DNA of 64,000 nucleotides. Origin: CAVVFX01 sp963747535. Its GTDB lineage: Bacteria; Acidobacteriota; Terriglobia; Bryobacterales; Bryobacteraceae. A program made the position numbers and the translations under genes. Positions 28,392-36,677 of this stretch are shown here, one piece after another. Location: positions 1-64,000 of the forward strand of contig CAVVFX010000014.1 of NCBI GenBank assembly GCA_963747535.1, in the 5' to 3' direction. A model generated the notes under the pieces. That model saw only the letters and a list, made by a program, of their open reading frames with translations. It had not been told where the DNA came from and made no database searches. Within the stretch, counting starts at the first letter, position 1, and each line of letters begins with the position of its first letter.

Positions 28392-28754
28392 TCAACCGTG
28401 CTCGACTTCACGCCCTTCGGGACCGCTGTAGGCCCGTTCCACCTTCGCCACGCGCAATTCATAGTGCTCGTACCACTGTTTCCTGCCGCGATCCTGGGCG
28501 CTGCGATGCTCGGTATGACGTTTCCAATTCGCAATCGCCTCTTCACTCTTCCAATAGGAGACAGTAATCCCTACGCCATCCGGCCCTCGGGCACTTTCGA
28601 TGCCAAGATAGCCGGGGATCCCCTGCGCCAGTTCGGCCATACGGCCGGCGGTTTCTTCGTAGCCGCCAGCTTCCGGGGTCCGCCGCGACGTGAAGATCAC
28701 TGCATAATAAGGAGGTTCAGGAGTAAGGGCAAAAGGAGACATGGCTCTCGCCAT
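28392..28754 (-). CDS. Antibiotic-biosynthesis-monooxygenase (ABM) fold protein
   Basis: A 120-residue dimeric alpha/beta-barrel protein. Typical ABM features are YYAVIFTSRRT, MAELAQGIPGYLGIESARG, and VSYWKSEEAIANWKRHTEH. The family includes heme-degrading and quinone-forming monooxygenases and many of unknown role; no diagnostic heme-ligand residue can be named here. The start is uncertain: an ATG four codons downstream is equally possible. It is a separate unit between two short gaps. Confidence 0.8.
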   Translation of the reverse strand: MARAMSPFALTPEPPYYAVIFTSRRTPEAGGYEETAGRMAELAQGIPGYLGIESARGPDGVGITVSYWKSEEAIANWKRHTEHRSAQDRGRKQWYEHYELRVAKVERAYSGPEGREVEHG

Positions 28755-28796
28755 GTTACCAAGTACTCTTGTGTGACAGGCTTTGGTCTGCCCCTG

Positions 28797-29090
28797 CTAT
28801 TTCGCGGATTTGCCGTCACTCGATAAGGGAGCGTTCGGTACCGGTTTGGTGTCACTGTATTCAGCGCTCAAATAGTCGAGCAGCAATTGGCGATCCTTGA
28901 TATCCGCGCCCCAGCCCGCCATCTTGTCCAGTTCCTTTCCCCAAGTGGTTTTCGACAGGCGTTGGGATTGGACCAGGCGCAGCGAGTGGCATTGCGTGCA
29001 CGAGCGCTGCTCAGCCTTTCTCGCGGCGCTGATATCAACAGCGTCCGCGAAGGCGCAAACCGCCATGAAGACAAAGAGGAGCGTTTTCAT
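28797..29090 (-). CDS. Small c-type cytochrome, SorB-like subunit
   Basis: A 97-residue exported protein with a signal peptide (MKTLLFVFMAVCAFADA) and one heme-binding motif, CTQCH (Cys31, Cys34, His35). A Met that could be the second iron ligand lies at KMAGWG. It overlaps the stop of the molybdoenzyme gene by ATGA, so the two are translated together. In sulfite:cytochrome c oxidoreductases SorB is such a monoheme partner of SorA; this pair has the same order. The assignment to sulfite oxidation rests on that context. Confidence 0.75.
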   Translation of the reverse strand: MKTLLFVFMAVCAFADAVDISAARKAEQRSCTQCHSLRLVQSQRLSKTTWGKELDKMAGWGADIKDRQLLLDYLSAEYSDTKPVPNAPLSSDGKSAK

Positions 29091-30256
29091 GCGGACTTCT
29101 CCACCGTGATGCCAATCCGATCGATGGCATTGTACAGATAGCCTGAGGGATTCCAGGGGGCGACAAACGGCTGCACGTTGCCCGCGGAGTCGGTAGCGCG
29201 CGACAGGATGGTGTAATACCCAGGCTCGCGTGGAGTCCAATTTGTCTTGAACAATCGCCACGCGAAATTCAGATTCGGCGAGGTCAGTTCGGCGTCTTTC
29301 CAGCGGCTTCCGCCGTCGGTCGAGATTTCGACGCGCATCACCTTTTCTTCGCCGGCCCACGCGTAGCCTGAAATAGTTACGGGGCCTAGCGCGAGTTTCT
29401 CGTCCTCGGACGGCCCGGTGATGGCGGACTTCACCCGCATCCCTTCGATGACTTCGAGTTCGGCCGGAACGGCAGGGCTTCCCGGCGGGCGCGCGTACTT
29501 GGGATAACGGTAGGCGGGGTTCATGAAGAAGCCCTGGTTGGCTTCGCCCGCGACCGTCACACGCTCCACCCATTTCACCCAACTCGTGCCATCCCAGCCG
29601 GGCACGATCAGGCGCGTCGGCGCACCGTGAATTTGCGGGATCGGCTCACCATTCATGTCCAGCGCTAACAGCGTTGCGGGATGCAGCGCTTTCTTCATAG
29701 GCAGAGAACGGATGAAGTCAGGCGTCTTGATGGCTCCAATGTCGGCGCCGTCGGTCTCGATAAAAGGAGCATCGGACCTGGCGCCGGCGAGCTTGAGAAT
29801 ATCGGAAATTCGCGGGCCACTCCACTCAGCATTGCCGATCGCGCCCCGTCCCCACTGAATGCCGGGAACGCGCGGACGATAAAAGCCGCGCCCATTGCCG
29901 GTGCACTCGAGCGTCGCGACCACTTTGTGCTGCGGCAATTTGCGAAGGTCCGCCAGCTTGAGCTCCGATGTTTTGGACACCATCCCGTTCACCAGCAGCT
30001 TGAACGCCGCGGTATCGACCGTGGGCCGGGGAAGGTGTTGGCGCACAAAGAACTTGTCGTTGGGCGTCAGCCACCGGTCGAAATACGCGTTGGGCATTTC
30101 GAGATCTTCGGGGAAATCGTTGTGCAGGATCATCGGACTCTTGCCCGGAATGGCCGGTTGCGCGGCGTCTGACTGAGCCTTGCCAGGTCGTGCCGCGGCC
30201 GCGCCCAAAGCGGCCAGAGCAGATGTAAGAATGCGACGTCGATTGAGTCGATACAT
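29087..30256 (-). CDS. Sulfite-oxidase-type molybdopterin oxidoreductase
   Basis: A 389-residue periplasmic molybdoenzyme. The N-terminus carries a Tat signal (NRRRILTSALAALGAAAA). The molybdopterin domain has FFVRQHLPRP, LVNGMV, ATLECTGNGRG with the molybdenum-coordinating Cys (about residue 115), and LIVPGWDGTSWVKW. The C-terminal Mo-co dimerisation domain has AWAGEEKVMRVEISTDGGSRW and YTILSRATDSAGN. These match SorA-like sulfite dehydrogenases better than YedY, which lacks the dimerisation domain. The start at 30256 is chosen for the Tat signal; the longer frame adds 45 unrelated residues. It is followed by its likely cytochrome partner. Confidence 0.85.
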   Translation of the reverse strand: MYRLNRRRILTSALAALGAAAARPGKAQSDAAQPAIPGKSPMILHNDFPEDLEMPNAYFDRWLTPNDKFFVRQHLPRPTVDTAAFKLLVNGMVSKTSELKLADLRKLPQHKVVATLECTGNGRGFYRPRVPGIQWGRGAIGNAEWSGPRISDILKLAGARSDAPFIETDGADIGAIKTPDFIRSLPMKKALHPATLLALDMNGEPIPQIHGAPTRLIVPGWDGTSWVKWVERVTVAGEANQGFFMNPAYRYPKYARPPGSPAVPAELEVIEGMRVKSAITGPSEDEKLALGPVTISGYAWAGEEKVMRVEISTDGGSRWKDAELTSPNLNFAWRLFKTNWTPREPGYYTILSRATDSAGNVQPFVAPWNPSGYLYNAIDRIGITVEKSA

Positions 30257-30453
30257 AGTTGTGAAAGCTTCGCTACAGGGAAATCCAACCGGCGCGGATG
30301 CATTGAAATGTAGCACAGGAAACGGTAGTCCACAACACGACGCCCAAAACCAATGCGCGCCGTCCGATACACGGTTGCCACTCAAATCCAATCTAATCTA
30401 TGGTATCTGATATCGTCAAATTGGAAATTGGTGAAGCGGCATAGAGAGAAGTT

Positions 30454-31977
30454 ATGGAAGCCCTGCTGAGCCGCGGCGTAAGGGCTTGGTGCGATGCGCA
30501 ACTCGTGTATAATCGGGCCGTGAGATGCACTCGAATCGCCGCTGCCGCTGCACTGCTCTGCGGCTTCGCCGCCGCCGAAGACAGACTCAATATATTAAAC
30601 GTGGTCGCGCTCGATCGGCAAGGCCAGCCGGTGACAGATCTGCAAAGAGCGGATTTCCAGCTTCAGGAGGACGGTAAGTCCCGCAACATCGCCTTCTTCC
30701 GTTTCACGGGAGACCAACCGCTCCAGCCCAAGAAATCGGGTGAGGGGTTAGCGCCGGGCGAGTACTCGAACCGCTCCGGCGTTCCTTCACACATAACGGT
30801 GGTCCTCATCGACCTGCTCAGCGACCGGTTTCTGAGCGGCTCGGTAATTAGCGACGATGTCATCCGCGCGTTCAAGAATCTGGAATCGAGCGACGGTTTG
30901 TATTTATATTTCCTGACTTCGGGTGGCGAGTTGTACCCGATACATCCCCTTCCGCAGCCCGGCGCCGAAGTGACACCCGGCGGGGAGCCGTGGACGAAGA
31001 ATCTGGCGCCAATGCTGCAGGCGGCGCTAAAGAAACTCGTCGGTATCAAACCGGTCGACGACCTCGATAACAAGGTCCGCTTCGACATGACCATGCACGC
31101 GTTGAAAGAGATTGGCTCGCAGATGGAGCTGATATCGGGCCGGAAGAATCTCGTTTGGGTGACTCACGGCGTTCCGCTCAATGGGGCGTCGATCTCGGAG
31201 CATGGGATCGTTGATTTTACGGTTCCGCTGCGGGTAGTTTGCGAACTGCTGGAGCGTGTGCAGATCGTGGTGTACCCGGTCGAGCAGTCGATGAATGGGG
31301 TAGCAGCGCCGTTGAACACTGAGAGCTCACAGACCCTCGAAGAAGTTTCGGGCCTCACAGGCGGGCGCAAGTATTCGAGCGGGAGAGTGGGCGACGCCGT
31401 CCAGCAGGCAACCACGGATTCGCGCTCAAATTACGCGATCGCGTTCTATTCGGCGGCGGCCGAAAAGCCTGACGGAAAACATCACAAGCTTCGCGTGACT
31501 TGCACTCGTAAGGACGTACGACTGCAAACCGTGCCAGGATTTTATTCACTGCTGGCTTCGCGCAAGCCGGGCGACGATGAGCGCATGACACTCGAAATCG
31601 CCCTTCGCAGTCCGTTCGAGGCCACTGATATCGGGCTGCGGGCGAGCGCTTCACCCGATCCTGACACGGCGCAAAAAATGCGTTTTGACATGCGCATCGA
31701 CCCGGCGGACCTGCTGCTGAGCCAGGCGCAGGACCATCGTACCGGGAAAATCTCCTTCTTGTTCGCTCCCTACGGGCCTTCAGGATTGGAGCAGCCGGCT
31801 GCTCCGGTCACGTTGAATGTCAGCCTGACCCCAGAGCAATATGAGACCGCTACACGCGACGGGATTGTCGTCCGCCACTCCATCGCCGTCGGCGCCGCTG
31901 TCCGGAAGGTCCGCGTGATTGTGGTTGACGGAGAACTGGGCGCGGCCGGATCCGTCACGGTTCCCATTCAACGCTGA
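30454..31977 (+). CDS. Secreted VWA-type protein of the Acidobacteria TIGR03436 family
   Basis: Up to 507 residues with a hydrophobic signal (IAAAAALLCGFAAAE), then LNILNVVALDRQGQPVTDLQRADFQLQEDG, the typical N-terminal strand pair of TIGR03436 proteins. A von Willebrand-like domain follows (TVVLIDLLSDRFL, GRKNLVWVTHGVPL, VSGLTGGRKYSSG, SNYAIAFYS). The C-terminal 130 residues are beta-rich. The family is mostly restricted to Acidobacteria and of unknown function, probably envelope-associated. The start is not settled: ATG at 30454 or GTG at 30520, which lies right behind a TATAAT box. Confidence 0.8.
   Translation: MEALLSRGVRAWCDAQLVYNRAVRCTRIAAAAALLCGFAAAEDRLNILNVVALDRQGQPVTDLQRADFQLQEDGKSRNIAFFRFTGDQPLQPKKSGEGLAPGEYSNRSGVPSHITVVLIDLLSDRFLSGSVISDDVIRAFKNLESSDGLYLYFLTSGGELYPIHPLPQPGAEVTPGGEPWTKNLAPMLQAALKKLVGIKPVDDLDNKVRFDMTMHALKEIGSQMELISGRKNLVWVTHGVPLNGASISEHGIVDFTVPLRVVCELLERVQIVVYPVEQSMNGVAAPLNTESSQTLEEVSGLTGGRKYSSGRVGDAVQQATTDSRSNYAIAFYSAAAEKPDGKHHKLRVTCTRKDVRLQTVPGFYSLLASRKPGDDERMTLEIALRSPFEATDIGLRASASPDPDTAQKMRFDMRIDPADLLLSQAQDHRTGKISFLFAPYGPSGLEQPAAPVTLNVSLTPEQYETATRDGIVVRHSIAVGAAVRKVRVIVVDGELGAAGSVTVPIQR
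30486..30513 (+). promoter_or_regulatory. Candidate promoter, possibly leaderless
   Basis: TTGGTG (30486-30491) and TATAAT (30508-30513) are 16 bases apart. The expected start of transcription falls at about 30520, exactly on an in-frame GTG that begins the signal peptide region of the VWA protein. That would give a leaderless message. Confidence 0.4.
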
Positions 31978-31980
31978 CGT

Positions 31981-32441
31981 TCAGATCCGTTGTGGGGCCT
32001 CGACGGTGAGGGCAGTCCGGACGTTGCTTGTGTTCAGAGTTCCGGCGGGTTCAAACAAGCACGTGGACTTCCCCTCCGCGTAAGGCCGGTGCTCCACGCC
32101 CCGCGGGACGATCACGAACTCTCCGGCTGCAATCTCGAGGCTTTGCGGGCGGCCCGATTCGTCGCGATAGTCCATACGGAACGCGCCCTCGACCACCAGA
32201 AAGAGTTCGTCCTCCTGGTCGTGGTAGTGCCAGACGAACTCGCCGTGAAGCTTGACGAGTTTGACGTGTTGCCCGTTCAGTTCGCCGGCGATCCCGGGCT
32301 TCCAGTCGCTAACCGCGGGGCACGCCGCGGTCCAATGTGTCTGAAGCTCGCACCTTTGCTGCCGCGAGCGAAGTTTGGCCGCAGTTTCTGAAGAGTGTCC
32401 TGAATCGCGGCGAGTTTTTCACGCAGAGAGACCTTTTGCAT
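31981..32441 (-). pseudogene. Cupin gene split by an 89-bp repeat
   Basis: The C-terminal part is a normal small cupin: GELNGQHVKLVKLHGEFVWH, then HDQEDELFLVVEG, and FVIVPRGVEHRPYAE with the metal His residues, ending at 31981. The expected N-terminus (MQKVSLREKLAAIQD, ATG at 32439-32441) is in a different frame. Between the two lie 92 bases (32305-32396) that match a second copy at 61769-61858. Removing them restores IQD-WKPG in one frame and leaves GTC as a 3-bp duplication. The insertion shifts the frame, so no full cupin can be made; a shorter product from 32196 is possible. It follows coaE by 9 bp. Confidence 0.7.
32308..32396 (+). repeat. Dispersed 89-bp element, copy A
   Basis: The segment from CTAACCGCGGGGCACGCCGC to GTTTCTGAAGAG is about 84 per cent identical (13 mismatches, one gap by hand count) to 61769-61858. 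It is flanked by GTC on both sides and interrupts the cupin frame. It contains short internal inverted words such as CCGCGGGGCACGCCGCGG but no gene. Confidence 0.7.
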
Positions 32442-32450
32442 GAACCGAAT

Positions 32451-33077
32451 TCAGCATGGCCGGCGTGCAGTTTGGTGCAACAGCGTCTCGTAGACTTCGC
32501 GAGTCTGGCGAATGGTGTCTTCCTTAGTGCCGGACGTATCGATGATGTAATCGGCGAATTTTCGTTTCACGTCCAGGGGCAACTGGCGGCTGATCCGCGC
32601 CTTTGCATCTTCGAGAGTGACTCCGTCGCGCGACACGGCTCGCTCGATCTGCTGCCGCTCATCGCAGGTCACCAGGATGATACGGTCGTAGCTCTTGTAA
32701 GTGCCGATTTCGATCAGAATCGCAGCCTCGACGACGATCATGGCTTGCGGATCGGCCGCGAGGATGTCCTGCTCCCTGGCCTGCTGCAGTCGATGAACGG
32801 CCGGATGCACCAGCGCGTTCAATTTCCGGAGACGGTCGGGGTGGCCGAAGACCAACGCGGCGAGGCGTTGCCGGTCGATCTGTCCGTCCGGAGACAGAAT
32901 CTCGCGTCCGAACTCGCGGACTACCGGCTCATAGGCTTCCCCGTCCGGAGCCAGTGCGTGGTGACCGAGGTCGTCAGCGTGAATCAAGTGGGCGCCCAGA
33001 CTCACGAGCGTTTTTCCTACGAAGGACTTGCCGCACGCGAGACCGCCGGTGAGTCCTATTCTGAGGGGGCGTGGCAC
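32451..33077 (-). CDS. coaE: Dephospho-CoA kinase
   Basis: A 208-residue P-loop kinase that phosphorylates dephospho-CoA with ATP, the last step of coenzyme A synthesis. Visible are the Walker A motif GLTGGLACGKS at residues 8-18, HADDLGHHAL, LVHPAVHRL, VVEAAILIEIG and SRDGVTLEDAKARISRQLP, all typical of CoaE. Its first 22 bp overlap the end of folD, so the two are coupled. It is essential in most bacteria and appears intact. The disrupted cupin follows after 9 bp. Confidence 0.95.
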   Translation of the reverse strand: MPRPLRIGLTGGLACGKSFVGKTLVSLGAHLIHADDLGHHALAPDGEAYEPVVREFGREILSPDGQIDRQRLAALVFGHPDRLRKLNALVHPAVHRLQQAREQDILAADPQAMIVVEAAILIEIGTYKSYDRIILVTCDERQQIERAVSRDGVTLEDAKARISRQLPLDVKRKFADYIIDTSGTKEDTIRQTREVYETLLHQTARRPC

Positions 33078-33991
33078 TTGAGGCGCCTTTCGGCCGCAGC
33101 GATGGTGTTCATCATGAGCATAGCGATGGTGAGCGGCCCGACGCCACCGGGCACCGGAGTATAGGCTCCGGCTATGGCTTCGACGTCAAGCGGATTCACG
33201 TCGCCTACCAGGATGCGGCCGGTCTTGTCGAAACGGGCGAGCCGGGCGGCATCCCCGCGAAAGATACGAGTGGCTTCGGCGCGATCTTCGATGCGATTGA
33301 TTCCGACGTCGATGACCGTGGCGCCGGGTTTGATGAAGTCGCTCGTGACCATGGCCGGCCGTCCAATCGCGGCGACCAGAATATCGGCTTCGCGGCAGAC
33401 ACCGGGGAGGTCGGGGGTCTTCGAGTGACAGATGGTAACGGTCGCGTTTTCGTGAAGCAGCAGCAAGGCCATCGGCTTACCGACAATGTCGCTGCGTCCG
33501 ATGACCACCGCGCGCTTTCCGGCGATGCCGATATGGTAACGGCGCAGCATTTCCAGGATGCCCGCCGGAGTGCACGGGCGCGGTCCCGGCCGCGCAGTCG
33601 CGAGCTTGCCGATGTTGCACGGGTGGAATCCGTCGACATCTTTTTCGGGATCCACAGCGAGCAGGACGCGAGCGGTATCGATTTGCGGCGGCAGCGGGAG
33701 CTGAACCAGAATGCCGTCGATATCCGGGTAATGATTCAGTTTGTCGACCAGTGCCAGCAGGTCTTCGGTGGAGGACTCAGCGGGCGGAGTGATGGTCTCG
33801 TGATAGATGCCGAGTTCCTCGCCGGTGCGGGTTTTGTTCTGGACGTAGACTTGCGATGCAGGGTTGTCGCCCACCAGCACGACCGCGAGTCCGGGAGGCC
33901 GGCCGTAAGTCTGCACCAGACGTTCCACGCGCGGCCGGCATTCGGCTTTGATCTGATCGCGAATCAGGTTTCCGTCAAGTATTTGGGGCAA
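33056..33991 (-). CDS. folD: Methylenetetrahydrofolate dehydrogenase/cyclohydrolase
   Basis: A 311-residue bifunctional FolD, converting 5,10-methylene-THF to 10-formyl-THF with NADP. The catalytic region has VGDNPASQVYVQNKTR, with the conserved Tyr and Lys, and GILVQLPLPP. The cofactor domain has VIGRSDIVGKPMA, and the C-terminus carries PGGVGPLTIAML. Length is slightly above the usual 285-300 residues owing to a longer loop near residue 240 (RIFRGDAARLARFDKTG). It starts the folD-coaE operon. Confidence 0.95.
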   Translation of the reverse strand: MPQILDGNLIRDQIKAECRPRVERLVQTYGRPPGLAVVLVGDNPASQVYVQNKTRTGEELGIYHETITPPAESSTEDLLALVDKLNHYPDIDGILVQLPLPPQIDTARVLLAVDPEKDVDGFHPCNIGKLATARPGPRPCTPAGILEMLRRYHIGIAGKRAVVIGRSDIVGKPMALLLLHENATVTICHSKTPDLPGVCREADILVAAIGRPAMVTSDFIKPGATVIDVGINRIEDRAEATRIFRGDAARLARFDKTGRILVGDVNPLDVEAIAGAYTPVPGGVGPLTIAMLMMNTIAAAERRLKCHAPSE

Positions 33992-34109
33992 CTTTTATCA
34001 AACCATAAACGGTGTGAGGGGGTCGGCCGTACGATAGACGCGCAGACGCGCAGGCCACAAAAAACGATGGTCTGCACCACGGAGAGCAATTTGCAATCTT
34101 AGGCGCCGG

Positions 34110-35459
34110 CTAAGATTCGCGACCCAGGCAGTCTTCCAGAACATCCATGGCGTAATCGGCCTGATCACGCGTGATCGTCAGCGGCGGGCTCAGCCGGATG
34201 GTATTGTCGCCGGCTCCGAGAATTAGCAGTCCCCTCTCGAAAGCCATGCCGAGAATCGCGTCACGCTCGACGACGGCTTTCTCTTTGGTGTGCTGGTCGC
34301 GCACTAATTCGATGCCGATCATCAGTCCGAGACCGCGCACGTCGCCTACGATCGGAAATCGCGACGGCCAGGAATCCATACGGTCGCGCATGTAGGCGCC
34401 CACGCTGGCGGCGTTCTCTATTAGTTCGTGTTCCAGCAGTTCGATGGTAGCGATCGACGCGGCCACCGACACGGGATTTCCGCCGAAGGTGGACGCGTGC
34501 GATCCGGGCGGCCAGTTCATCACCCCGGCATTCGCGATCATGGCACCAAGCGGCATGCCGCTGGCAATCCCTTTGGCCACCGCGAGGATATCCGGATTGG
34601 CATCGAAGTGTTCCGCAGCCCACATCTTTCCCGTGCGGCCCATGCCGGACTGCACTTCGTCGAAGATCAGCAGCATGCCGTGGCGGCGTGCGACGCCGGC
34701 AAGCTCGTCGAAGAATTTTCTCGGAGGCACGATGTAACCGGCCTCTCCCTGGACGGGCTCGATCACGATCGCAGCGGTTTCCCGGGCCGGCAGGATGGTC
34801 TTGAGAAGCTGGTCCTCGATAGCCTTGGCACATTCCACGCCGCAGGTATCGGGCGACTTGCCGTAGGGGCAGCGATAGCAGTAGGGATATGGAACATGGT
34901 GCACACCCGGCATGAACGGTCCAAAGCCCGCACGCTGTACGGGACGGCGCGAGGTGAGGGCAAGTGATCCCAGAGTGCGCCCGTGGAAGCAGCCGAGAAA
35001 GGCGATGAACTTGTCGCGGCCGGTGTGATAGCGGGCCAGTTTCAGCGCGGCTTCGACCGCCTCGGTACCGGAGTTGCCGAAGTAGACGCGGCGCTCCTGA
35101 TCGCCGGGCGCGAGACGGGCCAGCGTCTCCGCGAGTTGCACCATGTTCTCGTAATAGAAATCGGTCCCGGACATGTGGATCAGGCGCGCGGCCTGCTCCT
35201 GGATCGCGCGAACGACTTGCGGATGACAGTGACCGGCCGCGACGACTGCGATACCGGCGTTGAAATCCAGAAAGCGGTTGCCGTCGACGTCCGTCACCAT
35301 GGCGCCTTCAGCGTGGTCGACGACCAGCGGATAAGGACGCGTATAGGACGGGGAAAGCACGCGAGCGTCGCGTTCGATGATTCGGGAGGCGCGCGGACCG
35401 GGCAGTTCTCCCGTAATGGAAGGCAGCCCCGGGCGCACCGTATCGATAGTGGTGAGCAT
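34110..35459 (-). CDS. Class-III PLP aminotransferase (GABA/acetylornithine type)
   Basis: A 449-residue fold-type I aminotransferase. Visible are GAMVTDVDGNRFLDFNAGIA, YFGNSGTEAVEAALKLAR for PLP phosphate binding, GRTLGSLALTS, FDEVQSGMGRTGKMWA, and VAKGIASGMPLGAM with the Schiff-base Lys. A Cys-rich loop (YCYRCPYGKSPDTCGVEC) after residue 180 is shared with one subgroup of 4-aminobutyrate-like aminotransferases. The amino donor cannot be decided: GABA, ornithine, beta-alanine or others are possible. It is transcribed alone, with a repeat hairpin at its 5' side. Confidence 0.85.
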   Translation of the reverse strand: MLTTIDTVRPGLPSITGELPGPRASRIIERDARVLSPSYTRPYPLVVDHAEGAMVTDVDGNRFLDFNAGIAVVAAGHCHPQVVRAIQEQAARLIHMSGTDFYYENMVQLAETLARLAPGDQERRVYFGNSGTEAVEAALKLARYHTGRDKFIAFLGCFHGRTLGSLALTSRRPVQRAGFGPFMPGVHHVPYPYCYRCPYGKSPDTCGVECAKAIEDQLLKTILPARETAAIVIEPVQGEAGYIVPPRKFFDELAGVARRHGMLLIFDEVQSGMGRTGKMWAAEHFDANPDILAVAKGIASGMPLGAMIANAGVMNWPPGSHASTFGGNPVSVAASIATIELLEHELIENAASVGAYMRDRMDSWPSRFPIVGDVRGLGLMIGIELVRDQHTKEKAVVERDAILGMAFERGLLILGAGDNTIRLSPPLTITRDQADYAMDVLEDCLGRES

Positions 35460-35586
35460 GAGATTCTCCTGTTGGCACTTGAGACGGAAGGATAAGGTCG
35501 CGTGAGCGCGGGTTAGTCGGAGCCGAAGAGACTGGGGCGGGCAGTCGAGGGTCGAGCGTGTACTGCCATGCCTTTAGTTTAGCAGC

Positions 35587-35650
35587 GTCGTCCGTTGTCC
35601 GTTGTCCGTTACGCGACAACGGACGACGGACGACGGACAACGGACAACGG
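35587..35650. repeat. Heptamer-repeat palindrome
   Basis: GTCGTCC/GTTGTCC units three times on the left, a short ACGCG centre, and four GGACRAC units on the right make a near-perfect hairpin of about 24-bp arms. It lies between the DUF4159 gene and the start of the aminotransferase. It has no T-run, so it is a repeat element more than a typical terminator. Confidence 0.7.
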
Positions 35651-35658
35651 ATAACTCT

Positions 35659-36495
35659 TCAGTGCGTCATCGAGTAGATGATGTAGTTGATCCCATAGCG
35701 GTAGGCTAGCGTCGTCATCGCTTCCGGGTATTCCGGCACGTCGGCGAATTCCCAGGCGTCTCCCACGTCGGTGTCGTAGTTGATGGCGACTACCATGCGG
35801 TGCTTGTCGTCATACATTGCGCGCCAGGCAGGCGCCGTCCCGACCGGCTGTTGCACGACAATCCCTCCTCCGGGTCCTCTCCGCAAGTGACGGGAGCCGG
35901 GGATGAAGGTGCGATCCTTTTCCTGGATATCGTAGAGCACGTGCATGACTGAATCGGCTTCGGAGATGTCGTTGATGGCGCGCTTCGGCAGGACGCGATC
36001 CATGGTCTGTTTGAAGACTTCCCATTGGTCCTCGCCCCAGAAGTCATCTACAACCAGGAAGCCGCCCCGCAGCAGATATTCGCGCAGGCGCGAGGTTTCG
36101 GCATCGGATAAGCCCCACCAGCCGGTCTGGGTAGCGTAGACCCAGGGATTGTCGAACAGCCGGTCATCGGTCAGCCGCATGTGGAGCGGTTCGCCCGTGT
36201 CGATCCGGGTGAGCCGCTGGATGCCGGTTGTAAAGTGGTCGTCGGCTTCGGGCCAGTCGACCAGCCACCAACCGTCTCCGGTCCCGGACCGGGAGGCGAA
36301 GCCGAAGCCCCGGTGGTATTGCGGCAGGTCAGTGTACTCCAGCCGGATGAAGTGGAAGTCGGCTTTCGATGCGAAGGCAGGACGCGGTCCGCTTTCCTCG
36401 TGCTGACCGATCCCGAAGCGTTGAGCCATCCCTGCGACCGCCATCAACAGCAGCGCGGTCAGGATCCAGGCGAACTTTCTGGAGGAACTCAACAC
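35659..36495 (-). CDS. Secreted DUF4159 domain protein
   Basis: A 278-residue protein with a signal peptide (FAWILTALLLMAVAGMAQ). The DUF4159 body starts with FHFIRLEYTDLPQY and continues with LREYLLRGGFLVVDDFWGE, a class-I glutamine-amidotransferase-like strand-loop, and ends YRYGINYIIYSMTH, the usual close of this family. Function is unknown; members often stand near secretion or BatA/MoxR-type genes, which are absent here. It looks complete. Confidence 0.85.
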   Translation of the reverse strand: MLSSSRKFAWILTALLLMAVAGMAQRFGIGQHEESGPRPAFASKADFHFIRLEYTDLPQYHRGFGFASRSGTGDGWWLVDWPEADDHFTTGIQRLTRIDTGEPLHMRLTDDRLFDNPWVYATQTGWWGLSDAETSRLREYLLRGGFLVVDDFWGEDQWEVFKQTMDRVLPKRAINDISEADSVMHVLYDIQEKDRTFIPGSRHLRRGPGGGIVVQQPVGTAPAWRAMYDDKHRMVVAINYDTDVGDAWEFADVPEYPEAMTTLAYRYGINYIIYSMTH

Positions 36496-36677
36496 CCTCA
36501 GAGTAACCCGAAATTCGGGAGGCGAACCCGGCGGTCATCGGCAGACTAAGCCGTCTGCACCGCGGAGATGCATAGCCGCAACCCACCATCATAAGTAAAC
36601 GGCTGCTCCTCAGCCGGGCAGACCACAAACACCGATAGTCCGCCCAACGGCGCGGTTGACGACTTATTCACCGCTTT

